Assembly (NCBI RefSeq): GCF_000174435.1
Contig: NZ_ACJN02000002.1
Coordinates: forward strand, 873,490-937,489
Direction of reading: 5' to 3'
DNA from: Desulfonatronospira thiodismutans ASO3-1
Lineage (GTDB): Bacteria; Desulfobacterota; Desulfovibrionia; Desulfovibrionales; Desulfonatronovibrionaceae
Length of the DNA stretch: 64,000 nt
Below the pieces are notes generated by a model. It was not told the DNA's origin. It worked only from the letters and a program-made list of their open reading frames with translations, and did not search any database. Shown here piece after piece: positions 33,356 to 42,866 of the stretch (positions are counted from its first letter, which is position 1; the number at the start of each line of letters is the position of its first letter). The position numbers and the translations under genes were made by a program.

Positions 33356-33793
33356 TTAAGGCCTGATGGTCAGTACAGGTATGGGGGCGGATTTGACTAT
33401 CTTTTCCGCCACCGAGCCGAACAGTACCCGGTCTATGCCCTTGCGTCCGTGGGTACCCATGATTATCATGTCCATGTCCTCCTGGTCAGCATACTTGAGT
33501 ATCTCTTCTGCTGCGTATCCAGTGAGTACCTGGCCGGTGGCGTCAACTTCGCTGAAGTTTTCCTGAATGAAGATATCCATGGTTTTCTCGGCTCCGCTGA
33601 CAATTTCTCCCACAAAATTTTCAATGGATGTGGGAGGGACGTGAAAGCCCACGTATTGCGACAGGCTGGGAGCGATGTAGACCACCTTTACAGAGGAGTT
33701 CATGGATTTGGCAATGGTCTGGGCGTAATCCGCCACCTTGGAACTCATATCAGAGAAGTCAACCGCGCACAGAATCTTTTTTACCTCGGCCAT
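33356..33793 (-). CDS. Universal stress protein UspA family
   Basis: 145 residues, one Usp domain. The ATP-binding pattern G-x2-G-x9-G(S) is in GTHGRKGIDRVLFGS, and the first strand KKILCAVDFSDMS has the usual aspartate. Usp proteins respond to stress; targets are unknown here. GGAGGCATT lies before the ATG. It stands alone, 76 bp from pilM, divergent from the following zinc-ribbon gene. Confidence 0.92.
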   Translation of the reverse strand: MAEVKKILCAVDFSDMSSKVADYAQTIAKSMNSSVKVVYIAPSLSQYVGFHVPPTSIENFVGEIVSGAEKTMDIFIQENFSEVDATGQVLTGYAAEEILKYADQEDMDMIIMGTHGRKGIDRVLFGSVAEKIVKSAPIPVLTIRP

Positions 33794-33896
33794 AATGCCT
33801 CCTTGGCTGGCTGGATGTTTATAAATTTTTGACTATGATGCCAAAATAAAAGAAAAACCACAAGCTTTTCAAGGCAGGTTAAAAGGAGTATGGAAA

Positions 33897-34112
33897 ATGC
33901 CCATTTATGAGTATCATTGCCCGGACTGCAATAAGGTTTTTGAGGAGTTGGTCAAAGGCCAGCCGGACAGGGTGACCTGTCCCGGGTGCAAACAAGATGT
34001 CACCTCCAACAGGTGTATGTCCGCAGCCGCTTCTTTTTCCCGGCGTGACAGTTCCGCACTGCCAGGCTCTGCAGCAGCACCCTCATGCGGGCCGGCCAGC
34101 GGACCCACCTGA
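33897..34112 (+). CDS. FmdB-type zinc-ribbon protein
   Basis: 71 residues. C8/C11 and C28/C31 form the zinc ribbon in the YEYHCPDCNKVFEEL frame typical of FmdB family putative regulators. The tail is Ser/Ala/Pro-rich (SSALPGSAAAPS), probably disordered. GGAGTATGGAAA precedes the ATG. Role unknown; the family often precedes various operons. Confidence 0.85.
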   Translation: MPIYEYHCPDCNKVFEELVKGQPDRVTCPGCKQDVTSNRCMSAAASFSRRDSSALPGSAAAPSCGPASGPT

Positions 34113-34219
34113 GGCTTCTAAAGTCTGCTTTGGTGCAAAGCAGGAAACGTATTTTCTGGGCAGATACCGGGAAGGACGGAATACTATAGGCAGCTGGCTT
34201 GCAGCTGTGGCCGGGAGAT

Positions 34220-36268
34220 TTACGAGCCCATGGTGTCGAAGCTGTGAAATTTCATGGTAAATCCGGCCCGGCCCTGGGTGGCGGAGCGCAGGTCCGTGGA
34301 GAAGCCGAACATATTGCGAAGCGGAGCCAGGGAATGAATGATTTTCTGCTCCCCGCGGTCAAACATGTTCTCCACCCGGGCCGACTTGGCCCCCAGAAGG
34401 TTGATGCATTCGCCCACAAAATCCGCCGGGGTCTGGATTTCCAGGTTCATTATGGGCTCCAGCATGACAGGTCCGGCCTGGTTCATGGCGCTTTTGACCG
34501 CCTGCACCGCAGCCAGTCTGAAGCCTATGCTGTCTGCTCCCTTTTCTGACTTTAGCCTTTTTACCCGGACGTGGACATCGGTTATGGGAAAGCCCTGCAT
34601 TTCCCCTGCCTGCAGAGCGTCCTCCACCCCTTCATAGACTGCATCCAACCAGGCCTGGGACCAGCTCTCATAGTCAACCTCCAGGCTTATACGGTTGCCC
34701 TGGCCCCGTCCGCGCGGCTCCAGCTGGACTTCCACCCATCCATAGTGAAATTCCTCTCCCAGTTCTCTGGCGAATTCGCCGTGACTCCGGGCCTTTTCTT
34801 GTATGGTTTCCTGGTGCACAACCTGGGGATTGCCGGCCCTGAAATCCACGCCGTATTCGCGTCTCATTCTGTGCAGAACAACATCCAAGTGCAGTTCGCC
34901 CATCCCGGAAATTATTATCTGATCAGTTTCCTGATCCCGCTCAAAGAAGAGAGTAGGGTCTTCCTGCAGCAGCCGGTCCAGGGCAAAGGTGAGCTTCTCC
35001 TCCTCCTGGCTGTTCCTGGGCTCCAGGGCCAGGGAGATGACCGGGACGTAATCGCTTATTTTTTCCAGCAGTATGGGGTCCTTTTCACTGCAGATGGTAT
35101 CTCCGGTCCGGGCATCCTTCATGCCCGCTGCAGCGACTATTTCCCCGGCCCCGGCCTGTTCCAGCTTTTCCCGGTGTCTTGCGTGCACAGTGAAAAGCCT
35201 GGCCGCTCTTTCCTGAATATTCTGGGTTGAATTGAAGACCATGTCCCCGGCCTTTATGGTCCCGGAATAGATACGCAAAAAAACCAGCTTCCTGCCTGTC
35301 TCCATGCTTACCTTGAACACCAGGGCCGACAGGGGGGCACTGCTTTTCACCGGAAAGGACCTGCTTTTGTGGGTGGCAGGATCCAGTCCCTGCACCTGGG
35401 GCACATCCCAGGGCGAGGGCAGAAATTCGCAGATGGCGTCCATAAGAGGCTGCACCCCTATATTTTTCAGAGCGGTGCCGGAGAGAACAGGCACACCTTT
35501 TAGTTGCAGGCAGAGGGTGCGGATGGTTGAAAGAAGTTTTTCTGCGGGGATGTCCCGGCCTTCCAGAAAATCCTCCATGATCTGGTCATCGTGATCAGCC
35601 AGGGCCTCCACCAGGATACTGCGCCATTTTGTAACCAGCTGTTGCTCCTGGCTGTCCGGGTGCAGCCTTTCTATAGTCCTGCCCAGAGACTGGTTTTCGA
35701 ATACCAGCTTCTGCCCGGATATCACGTCCAGTACAGCTTTGAAGTCTTCTCCCTCTCCCAGGGGGACCTGAACCGGGAGGGGAACAGCGCCCAGTTTTTC
35801 CTGCATGGCCGTCAATACCGCCTCAAAGTCGGCTCCAGGGCGATCCATCTTGTTAATGAAAGCCAGCTTGGGGATATGGTATTTGGTAGATTGCCGCCAT
35901 ACGGTCTCGCTCTGGGGCTCAACACCACCCACAGCGCAGAATACGGCCACTGCACCGTCCAGGACACGCAGGGCCCGGTCCACTTCTACGGTGAAGTCCA
36001 CATGCCCCGGAGTGTCTATTATATTTATGATTTTTTCACGCCACAGACAGGAGGTAAAGGCCGAGGCTATGGTGATGCCGCGTTCCTGCTCCTCAGGCAG
36101 AAAATCCATGGTGGCGGTGCCTTCGTGCACCTCTCCCATGCGGTGGATTTTCTCGGTGTAGTACAGGATACGTTCGGTCAGGGTGGTCTTGCCTGCGTCT
36201 ATATGGGCAATGATGCCGATGTTTCGAATCTTTTCCAGTCGGCTGGATGATGGTTTTTTGGCTGCCAT
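34220..36268 (-). CDS. Elongation factor G paralogue
   Basis: 682 residues from the ATG at 36268 (MAAKKPSSS); an upstream start at 36373 would add 35 residues without support. GTPase motifs: AHIDAGKTTL at 21-30, RGITI, DTPGHVD, NKMD. Domains II-V are present up to the end (FGFSTDLRSATQGRAGFTM). EF-G drives translocation and, with RRF, ribosome recycling. It is not beside rpsL, rpsG or tuf, and sequence details differ from the str-operon type, so it is probably a second EF-G (FusA2 style) with a more specialised role. It follows the HisD-like gene by 31 bp. Confidence 0.9.
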   Translation of the reverse strand: MAAKKPSSSRLEKIRNIGIIAHIDAGKTTLTERILYYTEKIHRMGEVHEGTATMDFLPEEQERGITIASAFTSCLWREKIINIIDTPGHVDFTVEVDRALRVLDGAVAVFCAVGGVEPQSETVWRQSTKYHIPKLAFINKMDRPGADFEAVLTAMQEKLGAVPLPVQVPLGEGEDFKAVLDVISGQKLVFENQSLGRTIERLHPDSQEQQLVTKWRSILVEALADHDDQIMEDFLEGRDIPAEKLLSTIRTLCLQLKGVPVLSGTALKNIGVQPLMDAICEFLPSPWDVPQVQGLDPATHKSRSFPVKSSAPLSALVFKVSMETGRKLVFLRIYSGTIKAGDMVFNSTQNIQERAARLFTVHARHREKLEQAGAGEIVAAAGMKDARTGDTICSEKDPILLEKISDYVPVISLALEPRNSQEEEKLTFALDRLLQEDPTLFFERDQETDQIIISGMGELHLDVVLHRMRREYGVDFRAGNPQVVHQETIQEKARSHGEFARELGEEFHYGWVEVQLEPRGRGQGNRISLEVDYESWSQAWLDAVYEGVEDALQAGEMQGFPITDVHVRVKRLKSEKGADSIGFRLAAVQAVKSAMNQAGPVMLEPIMNLEIQTPADFVGECINLLGAKSARVENMFDRGEQKIIHSLAPLRNMFGFSTDLRSATQGRAGFTMKFHSFDTMGS

Positions 36269-36299
36269 GGTTTCTATCCCTGTACAGGGTGAATGGTCT

Positions 36300-37184
36300 T
36301 CAGGAGTTATTGTTTCTGTGGGCAGGCATGCCGGCCCAGAATTCACGTCTGGATGAAAAAAAATGCCTGTCAAGACCAGGCCAGACCCAGCAGGCCTCTA
36401 AGCCCGGACTTAATCCCAGGGGTGCCCTGGTGTCTTTGAAGTATTCTTCAGGACCAAAAAATACATCCACATCCATGTCTTTTAGTTCCCCGGGTTCCAC
36501 ATCCAGGATCTCGAAACCTTGAGGGGCCTGCCCGGCCTTTTCCCCGGCCGCCAGAAAATAAACGTCAGGATTGGCCCAGGCCAGTACGTCCCAGTCCCAG
36601 TCATGGTTTTTATCCGCCCAGACAGCTGACCTGTATGTCTCTTGTCCTGTAAGATGCAGCCAGCGCCGTCTGTTGAAGGGATGGTTTCCCTTGTCAGGAA
36701 CATTGAAGTCCTGAGAACAGGCAAAGAACAGACATTCAAGGTCCTGGCCCTGCCTGCTGAGCCAGTCCTTTAAGGTGTCTAAGTCCAGACAGTATATATC
36801 TTCTATCCCGGCCAGTTCCAGAGCGGTGAGCAGTTCGGGATTTATTGCCTCCGGGTTATCACTGAGCACGAACACCCCCGTTTCCGTTGAGCCCTGCATG
36901 GCAGCCGGCACCAGCAAGGCCAGAAGCTTGTTCCAGGCCGGAGGGAAGCTGTCAATGACCAGGCCTGCATAGTCCACAGGCCTGGTCATGCTTGTCCTGG
37001 AAAAATCTGATGCTCTATGCTGCAGACTTCTGGTATAATGGTGGCCATCCAGGCCATAATGAGTACACAAATGGGCTGTCTGCTTTTTCATCCAGGCCCG
37101 TTGTTTGAGGGTGGTGCCGGAATAAGCCGCAGCCATGATGTCATCGCTTATCAAATAAGAGTCAAGTTCTGAAGTAATGTTCAT
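36300..37184 (-). CDS. HisD/aldehyde-dehydrogenase-fold-like protein of unknown role
   Basis: 294 residues from the Met at 37184 (MNITSELDSYL); an in-frame ATG at 37244 would add 20. The stretch SFPPAWNKLLALLVPAAMQG...NPELLTALELAGIEDIYCLD resembles the core of histidinol dehydrogenase, where NPxxLAALxLxGV precedes the nucleotide region, but the HisD catalytic Glu-His and zinc ligands are not visible. The second half (WDWDVLAWANPDVYFLAAGE) is unlike HisD. No signal peptide. It is followed by the EF-G paralogue. Whether it is a degenerate enzyme or another family is open. Confidence 0.7.
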   Translation of the reverse strand: MNITSELDSYLISDDIMAAAYSGTTLKQRAWMKKQTAHLCTHYGLDGHHYTRSLQHRASDFSRTSMTRPVDYAGLVIDSFPPAWNKLLALLVPAAMQGSTETGVFVLSDNPEAINPELLTALELAGIEDIYCLDLDTLKDWLSRQGQDLECLFFACSQDFNVPDKGNHPFNRRRWLHLTGQETYRSAVWADKNHDWDWDVLAWANPDVYFLAAGEKAGQAPQGFEILDVEPGELKDMDVDVFFGPEEYFKDTRAPLGLSPGLEACWVWPGLDRHFFSSRREFWAGMPAHRNNNS

Positions 37185-37285
37185 AAGATAAATAATGGGG
37201 ATTATGGGGTGCTGGTTGTGCAGGGAGTTTAAAAGAGGCTGCATTCATGTCAAGAAAAAGGTTGGTATGCCAGGACCAATTTCTG

Positions 37286-37696
37286 GGCTAAATGAATACC
37301 TTGACTTTCCCCATGTCGGTCAGGCGTTTTGCATTCATAAAAAAGCTATGACCAAAAAACCAATAAATTTTGTGAAAACTCTTTTTATGGCGTAACCAGC
37401 CACCATCCAAATAAGGTTGATCCTACCAGAATATACAAATCCATCGTGGACACTGGAGTATTGAAAACAGCAGACATTATATCCTTGATTGGACTTATGA
37501 CGAAGACAGAAACAGAATAAGAACCGGAAACGGCCCTGCAAATACAAATCGCTTGAGAGGTTTTGCCATAGGCTTGCTCAAGTCCAAAGGAGTGAAAGAC
37601 ATCGCCCAGAAAGTGAGAGAACTGCACCAAAAAATCAGGCCCGTTCTGGACTATTTTGAGATGACAAAAAATTCTCGAAAACACAGAATAAAATAA
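37286..37696 (+). pseudogene. ISAs1-family transposase, C-terminal remnant with frameshifts
   Basis: Three consecutive frames give an ISAs1-type transposase end: YLDFPHVGQAFCIHKK (from about 37290), then FYGVTSHHPNKVDPTRIY in the next frame, then HRGHWSIENSRHYILDWTYDEDRNRIRTG and onward to a TAA at 37694-37696. ISAs1 transposases have the order GLAQVFRL, ITSL, RGHWGIEN, VTFxEDxxR. Two frameshifts and the missing N-terminal part mean it is dead. The A/T-rich composition differs from its neighbours. The gap 37245-37839 contains nothing else that I can support. Confidence 0.75.
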
Positions 37697-37839
37697 AAGA
37701 GAAAAAAAGCCGTGATACGGCATCAAATTGGCATTGCATATGTTGTACACTCAGGTTAAAGGGGGGCTTCCAAGGCGCAAGGCCTTGAGAGTTTTGCAGG
37801 CCTGATGGGGTATGTTTTCCCCACGGCCCAAGAGGGGTT

Positions 37840-38901
37840 ATGGCATATTTTCGTACCCTGGAGAACCGGCTGGTCAAGCTGCAGGGGCTGTTCAAGAAAA
37901 AAGAGCGCCTGCTCATCATGATCAACGCTGATCCCGATGCCCTGGCTTCGGCCCTGGCTTTGAAGCGTCTGTTGTATCGCAAGGTGCACTCGGTGGGCAT
38001 AGCACATGTAAACGACATTTCCAGGCCGGACAACCTGGAGATGATCAAACTGCTGCGTATTCCCACCAAGAGGTTTTCCCCCGCCCTGCTGCCCCATTAT
38101 GACAGGTTCGCCCTGGTTGATTCCCAGCCGCACCACCACAAAGATCTTGCCCGGGTCGACTATTCTGTAGTCCTGGATCACCATCCATTGGACAAGGAAA
38201 ACCCGGTTCAGGCCGACTACCAGGAGATAATCCCTGAGTACGGGGCCACCAGTTCTCTTCTCACAGAATACCTGTACAATATGAAGATTCGTCCAGGGAA
38301 GCTTCTGGCCACGGCCCTGGTATACGGCATAAAGACCGATACCCAGAGCTTCGAGCGCAAGTTTTCCGATGTGGACATCCGGGCATTCAGGCATCTGACC
38401 AAGTTCTACGAACCACTGCTTCTGCAGAACATTATCAGGTCCGAGTTTCACCGGGAATGGCTCAAGTATTTTTCCCTGGCCTTCCGCAAAATCAGGTTCA
38501 TGGGCAACGGGGCCAGCGTGTTCATGGGCAAGGTGGATTCCCCGGACATTCTGGTTATCCTGGCGGACTTCTTTTTGCGGGTACACAATATTTCCTGGGA
38601 TATCATCAGCGGGATACACGAGGACAGGCTGGTTATCATATTCAGGGGGGACGGCCTGCGCAAGGACATGGGCAAGCTATGCACCCAGATGTTCAAGGAC
38701 CTGGGGCCTGCCGGAGGACACAAGCAAATGGCCAGGGCGGAGATACCCATAGAAAAGATAGATCAGAAGCATGCCCAGCAGTTTATACTGCAGCGCCTGG
38801 CCGATGTCCGCAACAAAAAGAAAAAGACTTCCAGGACCGCCAACTCCAACAGGAAAGAAAACTCTGCAGGGAAGACAAATAATGATCCGGGAAAAGATTG
38901 A
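37840..38901 (+). CDS. DHH-family phosphoesterase, NrnA-like
   Basis: 353 residues. DHH domain motifs: ADPDALAS at 30-37, the VDSQPHHH region, and LDHHPLD (the DHH motif). A C-terminal DHHA1-like domain has GPAGGHKQMARAEIP, the GGH motif. This family degrades short oligoribonucleotides or pAp and c-di-nucleotides, with Mn2+. The basic tail RNKKKKTSRTANSNRKEN is unusual and may be a disordered extension. It overlaps polA by 20 nt, suggesting coupling. Confidence 0.88.
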   Translation: MAYFRTLENRLVKLQGLFKKKERLLIMINADPDALASALALKRLLYRKVHSVGIAHVNDISRPDNLEMIKLLRIPTKRFSPALLPHYDRFALVDSQPHHHKDLARVDYSVVLDHHPLDKENPVQADYQEIIPEYGATSSLLTEYLYNMKIRPGKLLATALVYGIKTDTQSFERKFSDVDIRAFRHLTKFYEPLLLQNIIRSEFHREWLKYFSLAFRKIRFMGNGASVFMGKVDSPDILVILADFFLRVHNISWDIISGIHEDRLVIIFRGDGLRKDMGKLCTQMFKDLGPAGGHKQMARAEIPIEKIDQKHAQQFILQRLADVRNKKKKTSRTANSNRKENSAGKTNNDPGKD

Positions 38902-41419
38902 GTATAAAAACGAACCAGTTTTCCTCATTGACGGCAGTTCCTTTCTGTACCGGGCGTTTTATGCCTATCCGGATCTGAAGCGCTCCGACGGCCTGCCAAC
39001 CAACGCCATCTATATAGTCATCCGCATGCTTTTAAAGATCGTTAAAGAGGAAAAGCCGGAGTATATGGGTTTTTTCCTGGATGGCAAGGGACCGACCTTT
39101 CGCCATGAACTGTATATCCCCTACAAGGCCCAGCGTCCCGGAATGCCCGAAGGACTGTCCGCACAGATCGAGCCTCTAAGGGAGGCGGTGCGGATTCTTG
39201 GAATCCCGGAATATACAGCCCAGGGGCTGGAGGCGGACGATCTTATTGCCGGTTATACTGAAATCTTCAAGAGCAAACATCCGGTGATCATAGTAGCTTC
39301 GGACAAGGACCTGAAACAGCTCCTGGATGATCATGTCTATCTCTGGGATCCGGGAGCAAAGAATGCCGAGATTCTTGACTGTGATGGATTCAGGCGCGAG
39401 ACGGGCATAGGCCCTGAGCAATGGCCGGATTACCAGGCCCTGGTGGGGGACAGTTCGGACAACATCCCGGGAATACCCGGAGTGGGACCCAAGACCGCCC
39501 TGAACTGGCTGAAGAAATTCCCCTCCCTGGAAGAGCTGCAGGCGGGCCTGGATGAGCTGAAGCCAAAGGAACAGGAAAAGCTGCGGGAGCATATGGATGA
39601 TGTTTTTCTGTACCGCAGGCTGACTAAGCTAAAGCCGGACTGTTTGAGCGGGGCCGGACTGGAAACCCTCAAGACAAGGCCGGCTGATCCGGTTGAGCTT
39701 CAAAAATTTCTGGATGAATACGAGTTTAAAAGCCTCAAGAACGAGATCCCGGGAAGCCAGGAACTTAAGCATGAGCAGAGCCGGGAAAAGGGCGGGGTGC
39801 AGAAGGCCTGGGCTGAAAAAGAAGAGCTGCCTGATTGCCGGGGACAGATTACCGGGCTTTACCTTGGCCAGGACAGTTACCTGGTGGCCCTGGAAGACCA
39901 GGAATGGGAGGTATCGAAAAAAACGCCGCCCATTGAAAAGCTTGAATTTTGCAAAAAATATGTATTTTCCCTGAAAGATCTGTACAGGGAAAATCAGGAC
40001 TGGATGCAGGAACCTGTGTCCGGTTTTTTTGATATTTCCCTGGGGGTGTACCTGCTTAATCCGGAAGAAAGGGATTACAGTTTTGATCGGATATTCAGAA
40101 CATATGCTCCTGAAATTGCGGTGCACCGGGAGAACAGGGCTGTGGCTGCCCTGAAGATCGGCCAGATGGTGGAAAAACGACTTGATGCCGCTGGTCTTCT
40201 TGGGCTTATGCAGGAGCTGGAGATGCCCCTGGTGCCGGTGCTTTGCCGCATGGAATCCGCGGGAATAGGCATCGACCTGGCGGCTTTTGACAATTTTCTA
40301 AGGCAGGTGAAAAAAAGCCTGGATGATTTGACCGCCAGTATCTATTCCCTGGCCGGAAAAGAATTCAATATCCGCTCCACCCAGCAGACGGCCCAGGTTC
40401 TTTTTGATGAACTGGGTCTCAAGGCCAGGCGCAAGACTCCTAAAGGGGCTTATTCCACCTCCAACGTGGTCCTGGAGTCCATGCGCCGCGACCACGACAT
40501 TGTTGATCTTATTTTACAGTACAGAACACTGGAAAAGCTGCGTTCCACCTACCTGGAACCCCTGCCCAGAAAGGTGGACGTCGGGGGCAGGCTGCACACC
40601 ACTTTCAATCAGCTGGCCACGGCTACCGGGCGTCTTTCCAGCAGCAACCCCAACCTGCAGAACATTCCCATCAAGGGGGAGTTCGGCCCCAGAATGCGGG
40701 CCTGTTTCAAGCCCTCCAAGGGCAAGCTCCTGGTGGCTGCGGACTACTCCCAGATCGAGCTGCGCATACTGGCGCATATGTCCATGGATCCCAATCTGCT
40801 CCAGGCCTTCGGAGGCAATGAGGATATACACCGTCGCACGGCCGGGCTTTTGTTCGACAAGGATATACAAGAGGTCAGCCAGGATGAGCGGCGCAAGGCC
40901 AAGACCATAAATTTCGGACTGCTGTACGGGATGGGGCCACAGAAGCTGAGCCGGGAGCTTAGCATATCCATGGAAGAGGCCAAAGAATTCATAAGTGTTT
41001 ACTTCAGTAAGCTGGACAGGGTGCGGGACTTTTATCAGCAGATCGAGGAAAAGGCCCAGGAGCAGGGGTATGTGACTACCATGGCCGGGCGCAGACGTCT
41101 TCTGCCGGATATAAATTCCAGAAACACCAACATGGCCCAGCAGGCCAGGCGTACCGCTGTCAACACCGTCATCCAGGGGTCGGCGGCGGATGTGATAAAA
41201 AAGGCCATGCTGGCTGTGGACAGCGATTCAGAGCTTCGTTCCCTGGGAAGCGTCATGGTTCTGCAGGTGCATGACGAACTGCTTCTGGAAGTGGATGCCC
41301 CCGTGGCCCAAAAGGCCGGGGAAAGGCTGGCCCGGGTCATGGCCGGAGTGGAGAGCCTGGAGGTGCCTTTGCTGGTGGAGTGGGGAACCGGGGAGAACTG
41401 GGCCGAGGCTCATGGGTGA
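38882..41419 (+). CDS. polA: DNA polymerase I
   Basis: 845 residues from the ATG at 38882, which is inside the end of the previous gene; a longer frame start exists but lacks support. The 5'-3' exonuclease domain (about 1-300) shows LIDGSSFLYRAFYA, GLEADDLIAGY, VASDKDLKQLL and GDSSDNIPGIPGVGPKTA. The middle region (about 310-450) is a 3'-5' exonuclease-like domain without clear DxE active residues, so proofreading is probably lost. The polymerase domain has DYSQIELRILAHMS, the O helix RRKAKTINFGLLYG and QVHDELLLEV. It fills gaps and removes RNA primers. Confidence 0.97.
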   Translation: MIREKIEYKNEPVFLIDGSSFLYRAFYAYPDLKRSDGLPTNAIYIVIRMLLKIVKEEKPEYMGFFLDGKGPTFRHELYIPYKAQRPGMPEGLSAQIEPLREAVRILGIPEYTAQGLEADDLIAGYTEIFKSKHPVIIVASDKDLKQLLDDHVYLWDPGAKNAEILDCDGFRRETGIGPEQWPDYQALVGDSSDNIPGIPGVGPKTALNWLKKFPSLEELQAGLDELKPKEQEKLREHMDDVFLYRRLTKLKPDCLSGAGLETLKTRPADPVELQKFLDEYEFKSLKNEIPGSQELKHEQSREKGGVQKAWAEKEELPDCRGQITGLYLGQDSYLVALEDQEWEVSKKTPPIEKLEFCKKYVFSLKDLYRENQDWMQEPVSGFFDISLGVYLLNPEERDYSFDRIFRTYAPEIAVHRENRAVAALKIGQMVEKRLDAAGLLGLMQELEMPLVPVLCRMESAGIGIDLAAFDNFLRQVKKSLDDLTASIYSLAGKEFNIRSTQQTAQVLFDELGLKARRKTPKGAYSTSNVVLESMRRDHDIVDLILQYRTLEKLRSTYLEPLPRKVDVGGRLHTTFNQLATATGRLSSSNPNLQNIPIKGEFGPRMRACFKPSKGKLLVAADYSQIELRILAHMSMDPNLLQAFGGNEDIHRRTAGLLFDKDIQEVSQDERRKAKTINFGLLYGMGPQKLSRELSISMEEAKEFISVYFSKLDRVRDFYQQIEEKAQEQGYVTTMAGRRRLLPDINSRNTNMAQQARRTAVNTVIQGSAADVIKKAMLAVDSDSELRSLGSVMVLQVHDELLLEVDAPVAQKAGERLARVMAGVESLEVPLLVEWGTGENWAEAHG

Positions 41420-41515
41420 TTTTGGGAATTTTGGGATTCTGGGATTGGGGAATTAGGGAATTTAGGGATTGGGGGATTTTGGGATTGAGGGATTGGGGAA
41501 TTGGGGGATTATGGG
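41420..41515 (+). repeat. Degenerate heptamer tandem repeat after polA
   Basis: Beginning directly after the polA stop codon, about 13 imperfect 7-bp units (TTTGGGA, TTGGGAT, TGGGGAA, TTAGGGA, TTGGGGG). Very similar to the repeat after metK at 21772. From 41573 to 41605 a run of CCGATA/CCGACC hexamers follows, as at 3940-4045. Confidence 0.8.
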
Positions 41516-41645
41516 TGGGGACAGATACTCAGCTGAAGGCAAAATAATACGAGACTCTGAGGGATACTGTCGATACCGATTCCGATACCGATCCCGACCC
41601 CGAGAAAGATTGGCAGGTCCCTGAAAGCATAATGGAATATATTCT

Positions 41646-42797
41646 ATGAACAAGCTTACCTATCTGACTCCTGAAAAAGGGCCGCTGCCGGAGCAGGTGC
41701 GCAGGGCCATGAGCCGAGACGTATGGGGCCTGAGGGAGCAGGAGATAAAAGAGGCATGCATCAGGATCGAGGCCGGTCTCAAGGCTCTTCTGGGAACAAA
41801 AGAGCCTGTAACCGTCTCTTTTGCTGGTGCTGCCGAAGTCCTGCGCAGGACGCTTCAGGCACAGTTTGAGCCTGGAGACGAGGTGCTGGTAGTGGAAGCC
41901 GGAATGCAGGGACTGCAGCTCTCCGATGCCGCCCAGTCCTGCGGCCTGGAGGTAGTGGCCCTGCCCATACCCTGGGGAAGAGCGGTGAAGCCCGGGGAAG
42001 TTGAGAACACCCTGTCCCGCTGGCCGGGGATCAAGGCTGTGCTGCTTCCGGCAGTGGAGTCCTCCACGGGAGTGCTGCATCCAATGCAGGACATTGCCGG
42101 GCTTTGCCGGTCCTTTGAAAAGATGTTGGTGCTGGATGCAACAGGGCTTATCGGATCCCACCTTTGTATGGCTGATGCCTGGTCCGCTGATTGCGTCCTG
42201 AGTGCTTCCGGCCCGGATATCATGGCTCCCCCCGGGGCAGTGTTTACTGCTTTCAGTCACAGGGCTCGCGAAAAGATGCATAAAATTTTTCAAGGGGATA
42301 AGTCTCTATGGCTTGACCCGGGGAAAATCAGTCCGGGGGAGGTTTTCAGGCATCCATTGCTGCATGTGCTGCCTGCCCTGGATGAGGCTCTGGGTATTTA
42401 TATGCATCAGGGCCTGGATCACGCATCACAGCACTCAAAGGCCCTGTGTTTAATGGCCCGCGCAGGCGTGGAGGCCATGGGCCTGGAGCTTCTGGTCCAC
42501 CGTGAGTTTGCCCGCAGCCTGACCAGCATCAGGCTTCCTCCAGGAATTGATGAGAAAAGGCTTTTACAAATGGCCAGGGATGATTATTCAGTGGTCATGT
42601 CCGGAGGGCAGGGGCAGCTTGCAGGAAGAACAGTGCGCATGGGGCATGCCGGATGCACATCCTGGAAAGATGTCCTGGCCGGGCTTGTGGCCCTGCACCA
42701 GGCCTTTGTGGATTGCGGCGGGGTGTCCGGGTCCCGGGATTATCTGGAACGGGCCTGGCTGGCCTACACCAGTAGCTCGGAGCACAAACAGCTATAA
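41646..42797 (+). CDS. Class V aminotransferase-fold protein lacking the PLP lysine
   Basis: 383 residues aligned along their length with the alanine-glyoxylate/serine-pyruvate aminotransferase family: TPEKGPLPEQVRRAM, FEPGDEVLVVEAG, VESSTGVLHPMQDIAGLC, LVLDATGLIGS and MAPPGAVFTAF. In active members the segment before PPG reads GSQKALMLPPG, where K forms the Schiff base with PLP; here it reads ASGPDIMAPPG, with P190 in place of the lysine. The cofactor-pyridine aspartate (D164 in LVLDAT) is retained. Transamination is therefore unlikely, and the role is unknown. It lies between polA and a DUF1844 gene. Confidence 0.85.
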   Translation: MNKLTYLTPEKGPLPEQVRRAMSRDVWGLREQEIKEACIRIEAGLKALLGTKEPVTVSFAGAAEVLRRTLQAQFEPGDEVLVVEAGMQGLQLSDAAQSCGLEVVALPIPWGRAVKPGEVENTLSRWPGIKAVLLPAVESSTGVLHPMQDIAGLCRSFEKMLVLDATGLIGSHLCMADAWSADCVLSASGPDIMAPPGAVFTAFSHRAREKMHKIFQGDKSLWLDPGKISPGEVFRHPLLHVLPALDEALGIYMHQGLDHASQHSKALCLMARAGVEAMGLELLVHREFARSLTSIRLPPGIDEKRLLQMARDDYSVVMSGGQGQLAGRTVRMGHAGCTSWKDVLAGLVALHQAFVDCGGVSGSRDYLERAWLAYTSSSEHKQL

Positions 42798-42866
42798 CTT
42801 TATCAGGCCGAAGATGCAGGCAGGTTTATTTGCCGCATGGTTTCGGTGTTCAAGGAGGTTTTACTC

